From Luteolibacter sp. LG18 (GTDB lineage Bacteria; Verrucomicrobiota; Verrucomicrobiia; Verrucomicrobiales; Akkermansiaceae): DNA of 64,000 nt. The DNA is taken from the NCBI RefSeq assembly GCF_036322585.1, contig NZ_AP024600.1:5739343-5803342 (forward strand). The letters run 5' to 3'. The translations under genes were made by a program, and so were the position numbers. This document shows positions 61,090-64,000 of this stretch, piece by piece (within the stretch, counting starts at the first letter, position 1; the number at the start of each line of letters is the position of its first letter). A model generated the notes under the pieces. That model was not told the DNA's origin. It made no database searches and worked only from the letters and a program-made list of their open reading frames with translations.

Positions 61090-62678
61090 ACTCGATCCAG
61101 GAATCCCGCGACATCCGCAAGACCGCGGTATTGCGGACCCTCATCGACGACCTGCTCGCCGAACAGAAGCAGCTTCAAACTCCTGTCGCCCGGTTTGCGG
61201 ACATCCACGACCGCGAGCCGGACCTGGCGGAACATTACCGCAATCTCATCCCGCTGAGCGCCCCGGGACCGGGCGAACAGTATGCCTTCGAGGTCTCGCT
61301 GGACCGTTGCACCTCTTGCAAGTCCTGCGTGGCCGCCTGCCACTCGCTCAATGGTCTGGATGACGATGAGGCGTGGCGGGACATTGGTTCGCTGGTGGGA
61401 GGCAAGGAGGAGCCGGCCTGGCAACAGACCGTCACCACCGCCTGCCACCACTGCGCCGACCCCGGCTGCATGACCGGCTGCCCGGTAGGCGCCTATGAAA
61501 AGGACAAGGACACCGGCATCGTCCGCCACCTGGACGACCAGTGCATCGGCTGCTCCTACTGCCTGCTGAAGTGCCCCTACGAAGTCCCGAAGTATTCCAA
61601 GAAGCGGGGCATCGTCCGCAAGTGCGACATGTGCCACGGCCGCCTCGCCGCCGGTGAGGCCCCGGCCTGCGTGCAGGCCTGCCCGACGGGCGCGATCCGC
61701 ATCGTGAAGCGGAAGATTTCCGAAGTGGTCGAGGAAGGTCTGGCTGGGAAGGGATTCCTGACCGGAGCGCCAACGCCAAAGGTCACCAAGCCCTCCACCC
61801 GCTACGTCGGCCGCCCGGTGCCCAGCACCGCGAAGCCCGCCGACCAGGAAACCCTCACCCTCCAGCACACGCACCTGCCGCTGGTGCTGATGCTCACGCT
61901 CACCCAGGCGGGCCTCGGCCTGCTGATCGCCGCCGCTTTCCTGAAGCACACCGCGGTGGCCGTCACCGGCGCGGGGGTGTTCTTCACGGGCATGGGCGCG
62001 TCCATTCTCCACCTCGGTCGTCCGCTCGGAGCGTGGCGGTTTTTCCTCGGCCTGCGCACGAGCTGGCTGTCGCGGGAAATCCTCGCGTTCTCGATGGTGG
62101 CCCCGCTGGCGATGCTGATCCCGGCCCTGCCGTGGCTGACGCCCTACATCCCGGAGAAGATCGCGGGACCGGTGCACCAGTTCATCGGCACCCTGCCGCC
62201 GACGCTGGCGGTGCTTTCGCTGATCGCGGTCTTCACCTCGGTGATGATCTACGTGGACACGCATCGCCCGACCTGGCGGATCTCGATCACCGGCACCCGC
62301 TTCTTCGGCACGCTGCTGGTGTTCGCCGCGCTGGGGCTGGCAGCTTCCGCGCCGTCGTTCCTCACGCTGGCCATTGGCGGGCTGGCGATCGTGGCGAAGT
62401 TGATCCCCGAATCACGCTTCCTGCGGGACAATCTCGACCCGGATGATCCGTGGAGCCCGGATGCGCACGTGGCCCGTCTGATGCGGCTGCGGAAGATGGC
62501 ACCGTTCCTCAATGGACGCTTCACGGGAGCCCTCGCCGCGCTGTTCGCGCTGATGATCTCGCCGTGGATCTCGATCGCGCTGATGCTGGTGGCGGAGCTG
62601 CTGGAGCGCGCGATGTTCTTCAGCACGGTTTACTCGCCGAAAATGCCCGGCGGCACCGGCGGTTCTTGCAAGCACTGA
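61086..62678 (+). CDS. DmsB-DmsC fusion: four-cluster ferredoxin plus membrane anchor
   Basis: 530 residues. The first part (about 70-225) has four ferredoxin-type cysteine motifs: CTSCKSCVAAC, CHHCADPGCMTGC, CIGCSYCLLKC and CDMCHGRLAAGEAPACVQAC, as in DmsB/NrfC proteins. The second part (about 260-520) has about eight membrane helices of the DmsC type. It probably carries electrons between the quinone pool and the molybdopterin enzyme encoded next. In DMSO reductase these are two separate proteins. The start overlaps the flavodoxin stop by ATGA. Confidence 0.9.
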   Translation: MNSIQESRDIRKTAVLRTLIDDLLAEQKQLQTPVARFADIHDREPDLAEHYRNLIPLSAPGPGEQYAFEVSLDRCTSCKSCVAACHSLNGLDDDEAWRDIGSLVGGKEEPAWQQTVTTACHHCADPGCMTGCPVGAYEKDKDTGIVRHLDDQCIGCSYCLLKCPYEVPKYSKKRGIVRKCDMCHGRLAAGEAPACVQACPTGAIRIVKRKISEVVEEGLAGKGFLTGAPTPKVTKPSTRYVGRPVPSTAKPADQETLTLQHTHLPLVLMLTLTQAGLGLLIAAAFLKHTAVAVTGAGVFFTGMGASILHLGRPLGAWRFFLGLRTSWLSREILAFSMVAPLAMLIPALPWLTPYIPEKIAGPVHQFIGTLPPTLAVLSLIAVFTSVMIYVDTHRPTWRISITGTRFFGTLLVFAALGLAASAPSFLTLAIGGLAIVAKLIPESRFLRDNLDPDDPWSPDAHVARLMRLRKMAPFLNGRFTGALAALFALMISPWISIALMLVAELLERAMFFSTVYSPKMPGGTGGSCKH

Positions 62679-62686
62679 GGCCCGCA

Positions 62687-62713
62687 CCCCGGATGAGCCT
62701 GCTTCATCCGGGG
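62687..62713 (+). promoter_or_regulatory. Hairpin ahead of the nitrate reductase gene
   Basis: CCCCGGATGA (62687-62696) pairs perfectly with TCATCCGGGG (62704-62713) over a 7-base loop. There is no T-run. It lies between the DmsBC and nitrate reductase genes and may balance expression or act as a leader element. Confidence 0.45.
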
Positions 62714-62801
62714 GATGACGGCTTCTAACTCCTCGCGTTCATTTGGAATCGCGCGCTCGCACAAGGAATGCTTCAATGCACCCAGAGCCCTTCCTTTTTC
62801 C

Positions 62802-64000
62802 GTGATCCCCTTCAAACAACATGACGGCCCCCTCACCTCGGAGTTGCTCCGTGAGCCGGGTCGCTTCGGCCTCGGTCAGGTGCCCGCGGGCGCGGTGCCG
62901 GATGCCGTCACGACGTCGATCTGCGGGTTTTGCTCGACCGGTTGCCGCCTGAGGCTCCACCTCAAGAACGGCGAGGCCATCGGCCTGACGCCGGAAGCGC
63001 GCTATCCCGTAAACCTCGGCATGGCCTGCCCGAAAGGCTGGGAAGCGCTGGCGGTGCTGGATGCGCCGGACCGCGCGACCGTGCCACTGCTGCGCGATCA
63101 TCCGAACGGTGAACTGCGCGAGTCGAACTGGGATGAGGCGATCCAAACCATGGTGAACCGCTTCAAGGAAATCCAGGCCCGCCATGGCAAGGAGAGCCTG
63201 GCTTTCATCTCCACCGGCCAGATCCCGTGCGAGGAAATGGCGTTCCTCGGCGCGCTGGCGAAGTTCGGCATGGGCATGAAGCACGGCGATGGCAACACCC
63301 GCCAGTGCATGGCCACCGCGGTGGTGGCCTACAAGCAATCCTTCGGCTTCGACGCGCCGCCCTACACCTACGCGGACTTCGAGGAATCGGACGTGCTGGT
63401 ATTCGTCGGTGGAAATCCGGCGATCGCCCACCCGATCCTGTGGCAGCGGGTGCTTTCCAACCGCCGCTCGCCCGAGATCGTGGTGATCGACCCCCGCCGC
63501 ACCGAGACGGCCCATTCCGGCACGCGTCACATCGCGCTGAAGCCAAAGGGCGACCTGTGGCTGCTTTACGCGCTGGCCCACTGCATCATCGAGGAGGGCC
63601 GCGTGGACCAAGCGTATCTGGACGCGAACACGAACGGCTATCAGGAGTTCAAGGCCTTTCTCACGGAATACACCCCGGAGAAAGCGGAGGTGCACACCGG
63701 TTTGACTCCGGACGCGATCCGCACGCTGGCCCGATTGGTTTCCGATCCCACGAAGCGCGTCTCGTGGTGGTGGACGATGGGAGTGAACCAGTCCTACGAG
63801 GGAACCCGTACCGCGCAGGCGATGATCAACCTGGCTCTGATGACCGGGAACATCGGCAAACCGGGCACCGGCGCGAACTCGATCACCGGCCAGTGCAACG
63901 CGATGGGGTCTCGCTTGTTCTCGAACACAACCAACCTCCTCGGCGGCCACGATTTCGGCAACCCCATCCATCGCGCGAAAATCTCGGGCCTGCTCGGCAT
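62802..64000 (+). CDS. nasA: Assimilatory nitrate reductase, molybdopterin catalytic subunit (3' end outside window)
   Basis: 399 residues are visible, from a GTG at 62802 (MIPFKQHDGPLTSELLREPG); no in-frame ATG lies nearby. The N-terminal [4Fe-4S] motif is C-X2-C-X3-C (Cys41, Cys44, Cys48) with Cys76 in MACPKG. Molybdopterin-family motifs follow: DGNTRQCMATAV, FVGGNPAIAHPILWQ, VVIDPRRTETA, MGVNQSYEGT and LMTGNIGKPGTGANSITGQCNAMG. The cluster makes assimilatory nitrate reduction the obvious role. The fused electron-entry domains seen in some NasA proteins, if any, would be beyond the window. Confidence 0.92.
   Translation, partial: MIPFKQHDGPLTSELLREPGRFGLGQVPAGAVPDAVTTSICGFCSTGCRLRLHLKNGEAIGLTPEARYPVNLGMACPKGWEALAVLDAPDRATVPLLRDHPNGELRESNWDEAIQTMVNRFKEIQARHGKESLAFISTGQIPCEEMAFLGALAKFGMGMKHGDGNTRQCMATAVVAYKQSFGFDAPPYTYADFEESDVLVFVGGNPAIAHPILWQRVLSNRRSPEIVVIDPRRTETAHSGTRHIALKPKGDLWLLYALAHCIIEEGRVDQAYLDANTNGYQEFKAFLTEYTPEKAEVHTGLTPDAIRTLARLVSDPTKRVSWWWTMGVNQSYEGTRTAQAMINLALMTGNIGKPGTGANSITGQCNAMGSRLFSNTTNLLGGHDFGNPIHRAKISGLLG

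Noticed and set aside
62739..63971. Long minus-strand frame of 410 codons opposite nasA
   Set aside because: It is the antisense shadow of the nitrate reductase coding strand, whose molybdopterin motifs are unmistakable.

Overview
The window is a gene-dense, high-GC bacterial chromosome segment. It probably comes from Verrucomicrobiota, near Luteolibacter/Verrucomicrobiaceae. Pointers are a PEP-CTERM protein, a passenger built of autotransporter-type beta-strand repeats, DUF1800/DUF1501 partners, many sulfatases, an ECF sigma factor with a FecR-LamG protein, thrombospondin type 3 repeats and weak Shine-Dalgarno sites. The genus is inference from gene content. No rRNA, tRNA, CRISPR array or transposase gene was seen.

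Layout. 1-1.1 kb: 3' end of a biotin carboxylase complex gene (pyruvate carboxylase type). 1.4-4.1 kb: two-component pair. 4.1-7.4 kb: flavin monooxygenase divergent from an arsenic operon (arsR, DUF6428-like, MIP channel, arsC). 7.6-14.3 kb: six-gene operon RDD, SpoIIM, DUF4129, DUF4350, MoxR, DUF58. 14.4-17.4 kb: NAD kinase, then FecR-LamG and ECF sigma. 17.6-22.6 kb: PEP-CTERM protein and two sulfatases. 23.0-30.8 kb: a small exported protein, a 1660-residue DUF1800 protein, its DUF1501 partner and a small membrane protein. 31.0-34.8 kb: nuoD, nuoE, nuoF, with a perfect Rex-type operator in front and a GxxExxY gene inside 36-bp terminal inverted repeats between nuoD and nuoE. 35-38 kb: unknown membrane and zinc-ribbon proteins. 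38.3-42.4 kb: metK, a four-helix-bundle gene with inverted-repeat flanks, and ahcY, divergent from an ArsR-methyltransferase fusion that looks like a SahR-type regulator. 42.4-48.8 kb: two phosphodiester-glycosidase-like proteins, a lipoprotein, a beta-strand-repeat protein, ychF. 48.9-64 kb: a nitrate assimilation cluster (LysR regulator, NasS-like sensor, NarK, PP2C-kinase fusion, ABC nitrate importer, siroheme nitrite reductase, lone flavodoxin domain, DmsB-DmsC fusion, and molybdopterin nitrate reductase running off the window).

How it works together. The nitrate cluster holds uptake (MFS and ABC), reduction and regulation in one place. Electrons for nitrate reductase plausibly come from quinol through the DmsBC fusion; the donor for nitrite reductase is open, because the flavodoxin has no reductase domain. 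The SAM cycle genes metK and ahcY share one strand under a candidate SAH-responsive repressor. The arsenic operon has a channel instead of a pump, and three consecutive products end in cysteine-pair tails.

The most unusual features are: single-gene cassettes bounded by inverted repeats and inserted between housekeeping genes (32.2-32.7 kb and 39.75-40.2 kb); the cysteine tails of the arsenic operon; the Rex site; and two families of palindromic intergenic repeats (GGGACA-N4-TGTCCC, and a CCGGTGG...CACCGG hairpin).
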